Program-made: the position numbers and the translations under genes
Shown here: positions 20,211-29,829 of the stretch, in pieces
Position numbering within the stretch: position 1 is the first letter of the stretch
Layout of the letters: each line of letters opens with the position of its first letter
The notes under the pieces: generated by a model
Seen by the model: only the letters and a program-made list of their open reading frames with translations
Told to the model about the DNA's origin: nothing
Database searches by the model: none
DNA from: Adiantum capillus-veneris
Lineage: Eukaryota; Streptophyta; Polypodiopsida; Polypodiales; Pteridaceae
Direction: 5' to 3'
DNA length: 64,000 nucleotides
NCBI GenBank assembly: GCA_014529385.2
Contig: CM043945.1
Coordinates: 151,751,741-151,815,740, forward strand

Positions 20211-20672
20211 ATGACCCAAGAAAATCTTGAAGTTGTCAAGTTTGATACATTATGCACATTGCTATTGCAAGAGTCACTTTCCAGAAAAAACAAGACTAGA
20301 CAACGTGCAATTGAACATGCTTTTATTGATTCTCAAAGAAAGGGTTGTAACAACAATGCAGCCACCTCTTATGGTTCTTCTGTGAGTGGAAATCAACTGT
20401 TTCTAATGCTTCTGATGACAACAATTTGTCTAGAAATTCTGGTGATAAGGGGAAAAAGAAGATGCGTGTCCATTATTGTAAAGCTAATGATCACTTGATC
20501 AAGCAGTGTCCTAAGTTGAAGGAAAAAGAGGCTAAGAAGAAAGAGGGTGGTTCCACTGCAAATGCTGGTTCCACTACAAATGCAGCCATTGTTGAGTCTT
20601 TTGTGAAAGGAGACTGTGATGCTAATGTTGATGCAGAATGGGCTTTTAGTGTAGAGTGCACTTACAATCATA
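20211..20672 (+). pseudogene. copia-2 gag C-terminal part with altered zinc knuckle
   Basis: The frame 20211-20498 reads L-C-T-L-L-L-Q-E-S-L-S-R. The frame 20426-20731 holds R-V-H-Y-C-K-A-N-D-H-L-I-K-Q-C-P-K-L. In a CCHC knuckle the residue three before the first visible Cys should be Cys; here it is Val, so the knuckle has lost a zinc ligand. A Lys-rich stretch follows. Confidence 0.75.
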
Positions 20673-21020
20673 TTGTCCATGATGCATGCATGTCAGTTTG
20701 CTGTAGATTCACATGTGTGGTACTTCAATAGTGGTGCTACAAAGCACATTACCTCACATCATGAATTGTTCACCTCTCTTGAGTCCGCCCCTCATGGGAA
20801 TTTAGTCACTTGTGCCAACAATGCCTCTTATCCGATTCAAGGAGTTGAAAACATTGTGCTTACTACTGCACATGGCAATTCTTTCAGACTTGTTGATGCA
20901 CTTTATGTACTTGGGATCAAGAAGAATCTTTTGTCTGTATCTGCACTTGCTAGACTTGGACTTGTAGTCAAATTTGTGGATGACAGATGTACAGTTCACG
21001 GTCTCAATTTTGGTGATTAA
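20673..21020 (+). pseudogene. copia-2 protease with Asp-to-Asn active site
   Basis: Reads H-V-W-Y-F-N-S-G-A-T-K-H-I-T. Copia proteases carry D-S-G-A-T here, so the catalytic Asp has become Asn. Downstream L-Y-V-L-G-I-K-K-N-L-L-S-V-S is the usual end of this domain. TAA at 21018-21020 interrupts the frame, which then continues into integrase. Confidence 0.88.
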
Positions 21021-21038
21021 ATTGTTGCATCTGGCCTT

Positions 21039-22007
21039 TTGTGCCGTAGGGTGTATAAGCTCACTTTGTATGGCAAGTGTGGACAAAATTTTGCAAATGC
21101 AGTTGCAGATTCAAGGGCTATCTCAGATGCAAAACTGTGGCATGCACATTTTGGGCATCTGAATTTTGCCAGTTTGCTGCGTTTGCAAAAATTTGATATG
21201 TTTGCTTCTTTGCCGCCTCTTGAAGCACCTGTCAAACATGTTTGTGAAGGCTGTATTTTGGATAAAATGCATCATTCTAAGTTTCCAAAGGATGGTTCAG
21301 TTAGGGCCACATGCTGGTTGCAGCTTGTGCATAGTGATGTTTGTGGGCCCATGCAAACTCCGTCCTTGGGCAATTACTTGTACTTCGCGACTTTCATTGA
21401 TGACTACTCCAGGCATGCAACGGTTTTTCTGCTTAAAGCAAAGTCCAAAGTTATTATGTGCTTCAAACAATTTTTGGCTATGGCTGAAAATGTATCAAAA
21501 TGTACTATGGGCACCCTCCGTTTCGATCGAGGGGGGGAGTATATGTCTCATGAATTTAATGCATTTTTGGCTAGCCATGGGATAAAGCACTAATGTGAAA
21601 TGCCTTATACACCTCAACAAAATGGTGTTGCTGAGAGGAAAAACATGTCACTTGTGGAAATGGCATGATGTATGGTCAAAAGTCAAGCTTTGCCGCATTC
21701 TTCTTGGCTTGAGGCCATCATGTGTGCCACTTATGTACTTAACAGGTGTCCTACAAAAGCTTTGCAGTCTATTACTCCATATGAAGCATGGCATGATAGA
21801 AAGCCTTCTATTGAGCACATGCGTGTTTTTCGCTATTTGGCATATGCTTTGGTGCCACAAACACAACGCAAAAAATTGGATGATAAGGCTGTCAAATGTA
21901 TTTTTGTCGGCTATAGTGCTAAAATCAAAGGTTATAGGTTGTATCGTCCACAAAAAAAGTGTATTTCGGTTTCATGGGATGTAGTGTTTGTGAAAGATTT
22001 TGTTTAG
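21039..22007 (+). pseudogene. copia-2 integrase
   Basis: Zinc-binding part: L-W-H-A-H-F-G-H-L-N, then C-E-G-C-I-L-D-K-M. Catalytic part: V-H-S-D-V-C-G-P-M, L-R-F-D-R-G-G-E-Y-M and, after TAA at 21591-21593, N-G-V-A-E-R-K-N. Further stops lie at about 21666 (TGA) and 22005 (TAG), all in the same frame. The copia-1 copy retains most of these codons as sense. Confidence 0.93.
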
Positions 22008-22010
22008 CCC

Positions 22011-22441
22011 TTGTTGTCATGTACTAGAGACAATAATGTAAGCACAGAGGACATTTATGACACTTTGTTGCCTCTTTTCAGTGGTGGAAGTTTGAATGCA
22101 AATTCTAATAAGGCAAATGTACATCCTATGGGGGTTTACAAAAATGTTACATATCAGCCTATTACTGATGCAGATGTACATGGTGTACTTGATGAGGAAA
22201 GGGCTGAAAATGAGCAGGCTGGAGGTATGCCAAAATGGCTGGTGCATACATTGCGTGACAGTAAATTGGATGCACCTTTGTCTAGTCGTATTCGTTCAAG
22301 CTCTGGCCATGCATCTTATGCATCAGATTGTTATGCTTTGGCTATGTCTAGCTTACATGATGTTGATGAACCTCTATCTTTTGATGGAGCACAGAATTCA
22401 GAAAATTGGATGGCTGCCATGCAATCAGAATATGATGCACT
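22011..22441 (+). pseudogene. copia-2 linker and RT start, truncated
   Basis: In the integrase frame. It covers the variable linker (P-M-G-V-Y-K-N-V, A-D-V-H-G-V-L-D-E-E-R-A-E-N) and the RT entry N-W-M-A-A-M-Q-S-E-Y-D-A-L-I. At about 22441 it departs from copia-1 and runs into unrelated DNA. It shows the linker without the 80 bp duplication. Confidence 0.88.
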
Positions 22442-22780
22442 GATTCAATGCCTCTCACAAAACATTTCCCTCTAATAGTCATAATGTTAGGTCCGCATTC
22501 AGAATGCCTCCCCCCTTTCTATTTGGAGTCATCCTTTACGACAGGGTATCACAAAGGGTATGTGTTGTGCTTGGGCAATTAAAATTTGCGCCTATGCAGG
22601 CCTTGTAATGTAGCCCTATTATGCATACACAGTCAATGCATGGAAAAGATTTATGTTGTGCAAGATGTGGGTATAAGCAATTTGCTTATTGGCATTTGTT
22701 GGCGAGGCTTCCTATTCTAAGCAATGTAATGGTCTTTGAAGCTCCTGCATCGTTGCTTGATTGAAGCGACTTGCTCTCTT
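22442..22780 (-). other. G2 3' end region with purine tract
   Basis: No gene. The minus strand reads AAATAGAAAGGGGGGAGGCA (about 22505-22524), a good polypurine tract, followed by TGAATGCGGACC, a possible start of a 3' LTR that the copia-2 breakpoint cuts after about 60 bases. I could not match it to the LTR at 30370, so the boundary is tentative. Confidence 0.4.
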
Positions 22781-23668
22781 CTAACTGTACTGTAATTGTA
22801 GGAAGAATTGTAAGAATTCAAGCGGCGATGCACTGACAACAGTTTTGTTGTTCTTCTTTGGGACCCATTTCTTTGCGATTATTGGCTGTTTTATTGCTGA
22901 CGCTTGTTTGGGAACCCATACTTGCCCGTGCTTCGTTTGTGTTTGAAGAGACTTCTTTGGGATCCACCTTTTTGTTGTGTGAGTCGACAGTGGTCTTTGC
23001 TTTAGCCCTTGTATGCTTGGTTGGGGACGGGATTTAGGCTTTGAAAGTTGATACTGTGGTTGTTTTGGAATCCAAATGAATTCCTGACTTTTTTGTGCTT
23101 GAATCAACTTCTTTGGAGCCCAAACTTGAGTTGTGAAAGCTTGCGACTTTGGGATATTCTTACCCGTTTGTGCACGCTTTCCTTGTTTTTGTTTTGGTGT
23201 TGGATCTTGTGATTTGTCATTAGAGATCTTTGTCTTCTTGATCCATATCTGTTTTTGGCCGATCTGGCTTTTTGGTATCCATATTTGTCGAGATTTTTGG
23301 CTTTGACTTGTTGACCTGTTCTTTTGACCTGTCATGGTTGTTGCTGAAGGGGTTGGTGATAGTGATGGCCTGAGTTGATGATAAGGGATGTCGCAAGATT
23401 CATCACTATCGCTACTATCCTCAGCAAGGTTGACTTCTTGTACTTTCCCTTGATTTTTTGCCTGGTAGTGGAAAGTTACTGTCTGTTTGCTCTTGGGTGG
23501 TAGTTTCTTGGAGGACTTTTCTAGCCCATTGATTAGAGCATTGTTAGCTTGTTGCTCTGGTCGTATTCCTCCTAGTTCAGTCTTTGCATCCTTATTAGGA
23601 GCCATGTATGAGGATGCTTGTGGTGGTCGTGTCTTCACCGAGGACTTTGGAATCCACTTTTGATGCAC
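22781..23668 (-). CDS. G2 W-[IV]-P-K repeat protein
   Basis: 295 residues, uninterrupted. Trp-centred phrases occur at about residues 5, 130, 142, 183, 199, 235, 251 and 268: K-W-I-P-K, I-W-I-P-K, I-W-I-K-K, V-W-A-P-K, I-W-I-P-K, R-W-I-P-K, V-W-V-P-K and K-W-V-P-K. Between them it is Gln/Lys/Ser/Pro-rich, basic and probably disordered; residues 80-92 are acidic. The first Met may be internal, since the frame is readable upstream to about 23860 (C-S-E-C-N-P-E-N-E-E-N). A single W-V-P-K occurs in some plant copia gag linkers, but tandem copies are unfamiliar to me. The function is unknown; RNA or capsid binding is possible. Confidence 0.7.
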   Translation of the reverse strand: MHQKWIPKSSVKTRPPQASSYMAPNKDAKTELGGIRPEQQANNALINGLEKSSKKLPPKSKQTVTFHYQAKNQGKVQEVNLAEDSSDSDESCDIPYHQLRPSLSPTPSATTMTGQKNRSTSQSQKSRQIWIPKSQIGQKQIWIKKTKISNDKSQDPTPKQKQGKRAQTGKNIPKSQAFTTQVWAPKKLIQAQKSQEFIWIPKQPQYQLSKPKSRPQPSIQGLKQRPLSTHTTKRWIPKKSLQTQTKHGQVWVPKQASAIKQPIIAKKWVPKKNNKTVVSASPLEFLQFFLQLQYS

Positions 23669-23880
23669 TTTGTTCGTGTAGCAATGACATTGATTCCCGG
23701 GTCGTTGATCTTCTTGAAGCTCGAAGTGTTCTACAGAGTCATAGAACTCATCGTCTTCTTCATCTTTTGATTCTCCACATTTCTTTGTTTGCTCCTTATG
23801 TCGAGAGCTTGTTGATGTCTGGTTCTCTTCGTTTTCTGGATTACACTCACTGCAAAATAAGGAACGACATCATAGCCATT
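23669..23880 (-). other. Junction between G2 protease and W-repeat ORF
   Basis: Past the protease stop the minus strand reads CCTTATTTTGCAG/TGAGTGTAATCC, a pyrimidine-rich stretch ending in CAG like a 3' splice site. Beyond it the frame C-S-E-C-N-P-E-N-E-E-N runs straight into the W-repeat ORF. The ORF could thus be reached by splicing, or the resemblance may be chance. Confidence 0.35.
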
Positions 23881-24686
23881 TTAATTACAAAACTTTGTTG
23901 TGGGAGCATCCTCCACGGCGCACACGTCCAGAGTATCCAAGATGTGTTCCCATCCAAAAGGCTCTAACTCTTCTTCAGGAAATGGTTCTGGGATATAGTC
24001 CATATCCTCTATAACCCGCTCTAGGATACATTCCTCAAGTTTCAAGCTACCACATTGTGAAGCTCCACACATCCACAGTTCTTTAGGCTTACCTAACCAA
24101 GCTGGAAGTTCTGATCCTGCTACTGTGGCGGATTCAAATTCCTCAACCGGTGTTCTCGTCACATCCCTATAGCTATGGTCCCTCAAGTTTATCTTTGTTA
24201 TGGTTTCCATATGTCTCAGGTATATATGGTCATAACCCCAATCTTGGACCATTTTCAATTGTCGCATGAATGTTCTTCCCAGAATGATGTCATAGTTGTT
24301 CTTCTTGCCAAAGTCAACAACAACAAAAGTGTGCACATTCAATGCCACAAGAAGTAACAAGTACTTTTTCTAGCAGTCCTAGGGGCTTTTCCTTGTGGCC
24401 GTCTCCAAGCCCGCAGGGTCATTCGTGTGGATATCAAGGTAGGTTTTTCCCATTTTTTCCAAACCTCTTTGGTTGCAATGGCCACACCAGCTCCACTATC
24501 AAGGATTGCCATGGTTTTTACAACATTGAATCCCATAGGAAGGGTGGTGTTTCCATCTTCTCCCTTGTAATACTTGCCTACCTTGTTTAATGGCACTGGC
24601 CTAGTATTTAGTTGAGGCATTTCAAGCTCTTTGATGCCTTCCTCGATTTGAGTCATTGGGGTTTTTACACCAAATTCTCTAGACAT
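23881..24686 (-). pseudogene. G2 aspartic protease
   Basis: The frame 24686-24339 holds M-A-I-L-D-S-G-A-G-V-A-I-A-T, the active-site loop with its catalytic Asp intact. The frame 24360-23881 holds Y-D-I-I-L-G-R-T-F-M-R-Q-L-K-M, then H-I-Y-L-R-H and H-S-Y-R-D-V. The two overlap by 22 bases in different frames, so a frameshift splits the domain. An acidic C-terminal tail follows. Confidence 0.88.
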
Positions 24687-24853
24687 TTACCCACATTAGC
24701 CCACATGTTTGGTCTTATTCTAAGCAACTCGGCTAACATTATTGTACAGGTGACTGGGGTAGATAGAATATCTACTAGCCCCTTTGAATCGATGGCCTTG
24801 TTGGGAGACAATCTCTGTAATGGGACTGCAACCACATCTGACTTGGTCTCGTA

Positions 24854-26128
24854 CTATCCCATGTAGGACGGTAGTGTTATTAGCGAATGGGGTTGAATAT
24901 CCATAGATTGTACATATCCTTTGTCGCCCCAATACGATCGCACGTCTAGATTCATTTGAGATCCAGTCTCAAATTCCTCTATTGGTGGTAGAAACACTCC
25001 TCGTTCATCACTAGTCTTGTCTACTCGTCTTCTTAGGTCATCGGCTTCATTGGCCTCTCTGACTTGTTTGTGCAATTTGGCAAGACCATCTATCTCTTTA
25101 CAATCCTCAAGTATAGCTTGGTGAAATCCCTCGGAAGAGTTATCCGTGGTATTCAGTACTATCCTTGGTTCTAATGCTGGTTCTTTGAGGTTTGGTCTGT
25201 GCTCATGACTAGAATCTAGCTCTTTTAGTTCCTGGTTTGGTGGGATTACTTGTGTAGGCATGACACGGATCACATCCTCAGGTTTTGCAACTGGTGGTTC
25301 TAGTAAAGCTTGGGCTGTTTGAATTGTTTTCTGGCACATTTCAAACCTTTGCTTTTCTAGTTCCTCATAGGGATATGTCATCCACCTGTGTTCTTGGGTT
25401 CGGTTGTTTTTGAGCCTCACATCATAGGCTTTCAAGAGGGCATCTAATGTCTCATTAACCTTCTCTGCCAACACAGATCCTCCTGAACTAGCACTTCTCG
25501 GTTTCTCATCCGTGGATGGTTCTTCTAGAGGTTTAACCATCTGTGTAAGAGAAGGTGCCTCCTTTTCCTCATGTTGTTTTATCTTCTCCTCAGCTTCGGT
25601 AAGCCTCTCAGCCAGGGATTTTTTCTCTCGTTCCCTGTGTGCTTTCATCCTAGTCTTTCTAGCTTTCCAACTATTTCGTTTGCTCTTGGTTTTTTGACTA
25701 GGTGCGTCTGTCTTTGGTCCATCATCTGTCTTTGGACTCGTGTCACTTTCCGTGTTCTTTGTCTCTAGATTCTCATCAGATTTCTTTTGAGCTTGTGCTC
25801 TCGTAACCACTTGAACTGGTACGACATTTTCATTTTCTGAGCTACTAGGTAGCTGAACAATCCCTAATACATTTGTCGTGATTTTCCTTATTTGGTTAGG
25901 GTTTTTCGGGCAATTGGGGATCAAGTGAGTGATGCCACACTCAAGACAATAGGCATTTACTTCAGTGATCTCCGTATGAGGACATTGTTTGACCAAGTGG
26001 TTGTCATGACTTTTGTGACAATCTGTCTCTGGTTGAGGAGATTCTTTTAGCATTTCCTCTTGGCTATAAGCAAGATTTGACCTAGATAAGCCGCTATTTG
26101 CAATGAATCGCAATGTCCTTTCGTCCAT
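24854..26128 (-). CDS. G2 zinc-knuckle and coiled-coil Gag part
   Basis: 424 residues. Near residues 37-49 C-H-K-S-H-D-N-H-L-V-K-Q-C is a knuckle-like cluster; residues 61-73 C-L-E-C-G-I-T-H-L-I-P-N-C form C-x2-C-x3-H-x4-C. A Lys/Glu-rich segment near 165-205 is probably a coiled coil. The C-terminal third is acidic with several Pro-rich turns. It is in the same frame as gag upstream, separated only by TAA at 26129-26131, so the Met at 26128 is probably internal to an original longer Gag. Predicted RNA-binding part of a capsid protein. Confidence 0.72.
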   Translation of the reverse strand: MDERTLRFIANSGLSRSNLAYSQEEMLKESPQPETDCHKSHDNHLVKQCPHTEITEVNAYCLECGITHLIPNCPKNPNQIRKITTNVLGIVQLPSSSENENVVPVQVVTRAQAQKKSDENLETKNTESDTSPKTDDGPKTDAPSQKTKSKRNSWKARKTRMKAHREREKKSLAERLTEAEEKIKQHEEKEAPSLTQMVKPLEEPSTDEKPRSASSGGSVLAEKVNETLDALLKAYDVRLKNNRTQEHRWMTYPYEELEKQRFEMCQKTIQTAQALLEPPVAKPEDVIRVMPTQVIPPNQELKELDSSHEHRPNLKEPALEPRIVLNTTDNSSEGFHQAILEDCKEIDGLAKLHKQVREANEADDLRRRVDKTSDERGVFLPPIEEFETGSQMNLDVRSYWGDKGYVQSMDIQPHSLITLPSYMG

Positions 26129-26458
26129 TTAATACCTTATTTCTTTCGACTGAAACCCAGGAGGTGGAGGTTGTACCGGCCTCACCACTCCATGTGGTTC
26201 TATCACATTTTGTTGCTCCGAAGGGTAGTACTCACTTTGGTTGCTATACCACACTGGCATTGGTTTATTTGATGCTTCCATCATTGGCATGTATCTCATG
26301 TCTACCGGAATTCTAGCACTTGGCAGCGGAGGTTGTTGTCCTAAGACAAGCTGTGGCCTTAAAACTCCTACTGGTCCTGGCGCATTCCCCGTAATGTATC
26401 TAGGTGGCGTAGGTGCCTCTGGAACAGGTTGTACATACCTCTCCCTAGCATTTTCCAT
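26129..26458 (-). pseudogene. G2 Pro-rich Gag segment
   Basis: 109 residues between two in-frame stops (TAG at 26471-26473, TAA at 26129-26131). Rich in Pro, Gln and Tyr, with P-E-A-P-T-P-P-R-Y and V-Q-P-P-P-P-G-F. Co-linear with the frames on both sides. Confidence 0.65.
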
Positions 26459-26470
26459 GCTATAATAGTA

Positions 26471-27631
26471 CTATTCCTCCGTATGGTTCGTCCATTTTCT
26501 CTCAATTTCACACCACTTAGGCTCTCCCGAATCAGACCTTACAAGAGGAATCAACCTCTTGACCAAGTCGTCGATAAGCTTTTCTTGATCAATAGATGCC
26601 GTTGGCTTGGCAATGGACTCACTTATCTGTGAAACACTGTGCTGAGAGGATGTGTCATCTCCTTGACTCTTTAAGTCCTTTTCTTTGTATGCCTCACAAT
26701 TATCCACTAGATAAAGAGCTTCTTTGATCAACTCGTTTAGCGTCATCCTCCTTATCATATGCAGATCCTTTTGAAGGCCCGCATGTCTCATTCCCTGGAT
26801 AAAGATCAGCATCAGTCGTGCTTGCGTAGGTAATTCCGCTCTCGGACAGAGCTTAACATATCTCTTGAGTCGTAATGATGCTTTGCGTATTGATTCGTTC
26901 TCTTTCTGCTTAAATCTATGGATTTTTGAGACCGTTTTGTGAGCAATGCCTTTTGGCAAGAATTCTTCAATAAACTCCTCAAACAGCTCATCTAGGGTCT
27001 CAAAATCCCATTTTCCCATCGAGTCAAACCATGTAGCTGCATCATCTTCTAGAGTCAATCCAAATCCCGCAAACTGTGTCACAAAATCTAAAACTTCCTC
27101 TGCTCTAATCACTCTTCTAAAAGCCGTTATGTGATATCTCGGATCTTTATCTCCGGAGTATTTTATGTTTATCCATTTTTGGACTAGGGATGGTCTAACT
27201 CGTCGATTGTCTACAAGTCTAACCAGAGACTCTCCCAATCCTTCTCTCGTTATCGCTCTTGAAGGGAATCCTGGTGGCTCTCTTCTTGGAATTCCTATAG
27301 GAATTCTCATGTTTGGTGGAGGCATTTGTGGTCCTTCATTGACCAAATATCCACCTCTTTCTAGTACAGTCTGTGGATTTGTGCTTTCTACAACTCTGTA
27401 TTCTCGTCCATACTTGTCGACAACTATAGATCTCCATTGACAGTCGACTCCGTATGTGTAGACATATAGGAGCTTGTAATACGTTGTCTCTTCTAGGTAT
27501 GGATCTGAGCACCTATAAAGATTGACCTCATTGTCGTCAATGTATCTATATAGTCCTTCACTCTCATGACCAATCATCCAAACTCTCTCAACAAGATGGA
27601 TCTTTATCAATTGCAAGTTTGGAAGATCCAT
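26471..27631 (-). CDS. G2 Gag capsid protein
   Basis: 386 residues, uninterrupted. Residues about 155-315 match the plant retrotransposon gag pattern: A-A-T-W-F-D-S-M-G-K-W-D-F-E-T-L-D-E-L, F-I-E-E-F-L-P-K, H-R-F-K-Q-K-E-N-E-S-I and A-R-L-M-L-I-F-I-Q-G-M. The N-terminal 100 residues are unfamiliar but share Q-L-I-[KE]-[IV]-H-L-V with G1. The frame ends in TAG, then continues as a Pro-rich segment. It should form the particle that packages element RNA. Confidence 0.85.
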   Translation of the reverse strand: MDLPNLQLIKIHLVERVWMIGHESEGLYRYIDDNEVNLYRCSDPYLEETTYYKLLYVYTYGVDCQWRSIVVDKYGREYRVVESTNPQTVLERGGYLVNEGPQMPPPNMRIPIGIPRREPPGFPSRAITREGLGESLVRLVDNRRVRPSLVQKWINIKYSGDKDPRYHITAFRRVIRAEEVLDFVTQFAGFGLTLEDDAATWFDSMGKWDFETLDELFEEFIEEFLPKGIAHKTVSKIHRFKQKENESIRKASLRLKRYVKLCPRAELPTQARLMLIFIQGMRHAGLQKDLHMIRRMTLNELIKEALYLVDNCEAYKEKDLKSQGDDTSSQHSVSQISESIAKPTASIDQEKLIDDLVKRLIPLVRSDSGEPKWCEIERKWTNHTEE

Positions 27632-27834
27632 TGTGGGAGGATCTGTAGAGCCGCTCTCAGGCTACGTTTCCAATCCGATACCGTTTGTGAAAGTTATGGC
27701 CAAAACAGTGAAATGCAGTTTAGAATGGTCAAAATGAGTCCAAATTCAATTTTGAAAAAAGATTTGGGATCTCTGTGACACTGTGAACACTCCTGTATGG
27801 TCAAAAGTACAGTTGGTGCCTAAAACTGGCCTAG

Positions 27835-29826
27835 AGACATCCTACGCGTAGGATGTCTATATGCTCAGAATTTGGTCCAGAGACTCCCCTTAAGTCCAAC
27901 AACACAATGGTATGCTCAGAATTTCATTTGGACCTAAAAATGGCCTTGAGACATCCTACGCGCAGGATGTCTTTTTGCTCAGAATGACTTGAAATTTTCA
28001 CCCCAGCTTCTCCTTGATGTGCTGATCACAGTGTTGTGCTCATATGTTGGTTTGGAGTCCTAAATAAAGCTGGAGACATCCTACGCGTAGGATGTCTAAC
28101 TGCTCAGATTTTGTCCAAACTTGATCCCAAGATTCTCCTAGTGCTCAGCAACCCAATGGTATACTCAAAATTGAATTTGGATGCCAATAGGTCAAGATTT
28201 AGACTACAAGAGCTTCTAGTGCACTCCAAGAGTAGGATGTCTGACAATTCTTGTCTTTGCTTGGTAAATATGCCAAACAAAGTCCAAATTCACTTTTGAA
28301 AAAAGTTTTGGAATCCTTGAGACACTTAGAACCTCCCTATACGGTCAAAGTAGAATTTTGACCACTTTATGACCCTGGAGACATCCTACGCGTAGGATGT
28401 CTTTTTGCTCTATTTCAGCTCAAACTTGCACTGTAGCTTCCCCTTGATGTGCTAAACTCACAGCTATTTTTACTTTTTGATTCTGACACCTATAGGTTGG
28501 TGAAATGATCAAGAATCTGTTCCAAAAGCCTGATGTCCGTTCTGATGAATTCACTAGTCAAATCAACTCCAAATTGGACCAAAATTGACTAGGAGGCTTG
28601 CCTAAGGCTATACAACACCCTGCTATGTCCACAGTTTGAATTTGGCCTCTAAATCATGCCTTAGACATCCTACGCGTAGGATGTCTAACTGCTCAGAATT
28701 GCCCCAAACTTGAGCCACAGACTCTCCTTAAGGTGCTGATCACAGTGGTCTCCTCAGAGGTTGATTTGGAGTGCTAAATCATGGTGAAGACATCCTACGC
28801 GTAGGATGTCTAAGTGCTTAGAATTGACCCAAACTTGAGCCACAGCTTCCCCTTGATGTTAGCAACCCAATGCTATGCTTAGATTTTAATTTGGATGTCA
28901 AAAGACCCCAAAACTAGCTATTCTTACCTTTTTCAGTCAAAAATGCTAAAGTCTGTTCAATCTTCCTTCCACTGACCCAAATGAGATGAAATTTATCACA
29001 TGCACTCAAAACATCATGTATAACATGCACATGAAGTCACCCTATGGTTTGGTCTCAAAAATTATGCCTTGGGCACAATTTGGGTAGGATGTCTGGAAAT
29101 TTTCGTCTTTTGGTCTTATCCTGTCAAGATATGGTCAAGTTCCCCTTTCTAGGCGAAAATAGGGTAAAACCTACCTTCTGAACACACTGGTCAACTCAGA
29201 ATTTCAAAATTTCCACCAGATCACCCTGTAGACATTCTACGCGTAGGATGTCTTTTTTCTTAGAATGGACTTCTGTTTCTACCCAAGGTGCTTCTTGATG
29301 CATATAACAAGAATATGTGATCATAGCAAATTTTGGATGTCAAAATTGCTCAGAATCACCACTTTTGGGAAAATATTTCTCTAAAAGAGTAACATCCCCT
29401 TAACTCTCAGTCTATATGTCCAAATCACATGAGCTTTGGTGTGTGTGTCCAACACAACATGCAGAATATGGGTATGATGTCAAAACTTGATTTTTGCTTC
29501 TAGAATCACTCTCTAGACATCCTACGCGTAGGATGTCTACTGATGAAATTTTTGGCAGAATTCATCCACAGGCATCCCCAAGTCTTGAGCACTACTTTTC
29601 AAGCATTCCTACCAGTTTTTATGCAAAATTGTGCTAGAATCTTAAGTTTCTTGTTTTCGCGTTTTTGACACTCCGTCTTTGGTCTTTTGGGTGTTAAGAG
29701 TTGGTCAAAACTCTAGTTTCAATGTATACTTAGGGTAAACCCCCCCTTCTGAACACACTGATGCAGTCAGAATTTTCAAATTTGGTCTCCAGAACCCCCT
29801 TGAGACATCCTACGCGTAGGATGCCT
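27835..29826 (-). repeat. G2 leader: palindromic AGACATCCTACG repeats
   Basis: Nine 24 bp palindromes, AGACATCCTACG plus its reverse complement, start at 27835, 27949, 28074, 28379, 28663, 28788, 29230, 29515 and 29803; six are perfect and the others (27949, 29230, 29803) have one changed base. Half-sites lie at 28231-28242 and 29082-29094. Two registers emerge, each with about 282-288 bp spacing in the central and right part and offset by about 125 bp, so the monomer is again near 285 bp. DNA between palindromes has diverged strongly. It lies between primer site and gag, as in G1. Confidence 0.93.
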
Positions 29827-29829
29827 ATG

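Larger units (their letters stand above)
18945..22441 (+). mobile_element. Ty1/copia element copia-2 (5' LTR to start of RT)
   Basis: Same family as copia-1. It has a 5' LTR (18945-19169), a tRNA-Met primer site, gag, zinc knuckle, protease and integrase, then stops abruptly at about 22441, where copia-1 continues into RT. From 20673 to the end pol stays in one frame, broken only by stop codons near 21018, 21591, 21666 and 22005. The 3' half (RT, RNase H, 3' LTR) is deleted, with G2 sequence at the breakpoint. Confidence 0.94.

Noticed and set aside
26471-26473. Programmed readthrough at the G2 gag TAG
   Set aside because: Possible, since the frame continues, but a second stop (26129-26131) and the protease frameshift favour simple decay. 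Not claimed without other copies.
27835-29826. CRISPR-like array
   Set aside because: Repeats are palindromic and about 24 bp, but spacing is variable or near 285 bp, and the context is a plant retroelement leader.
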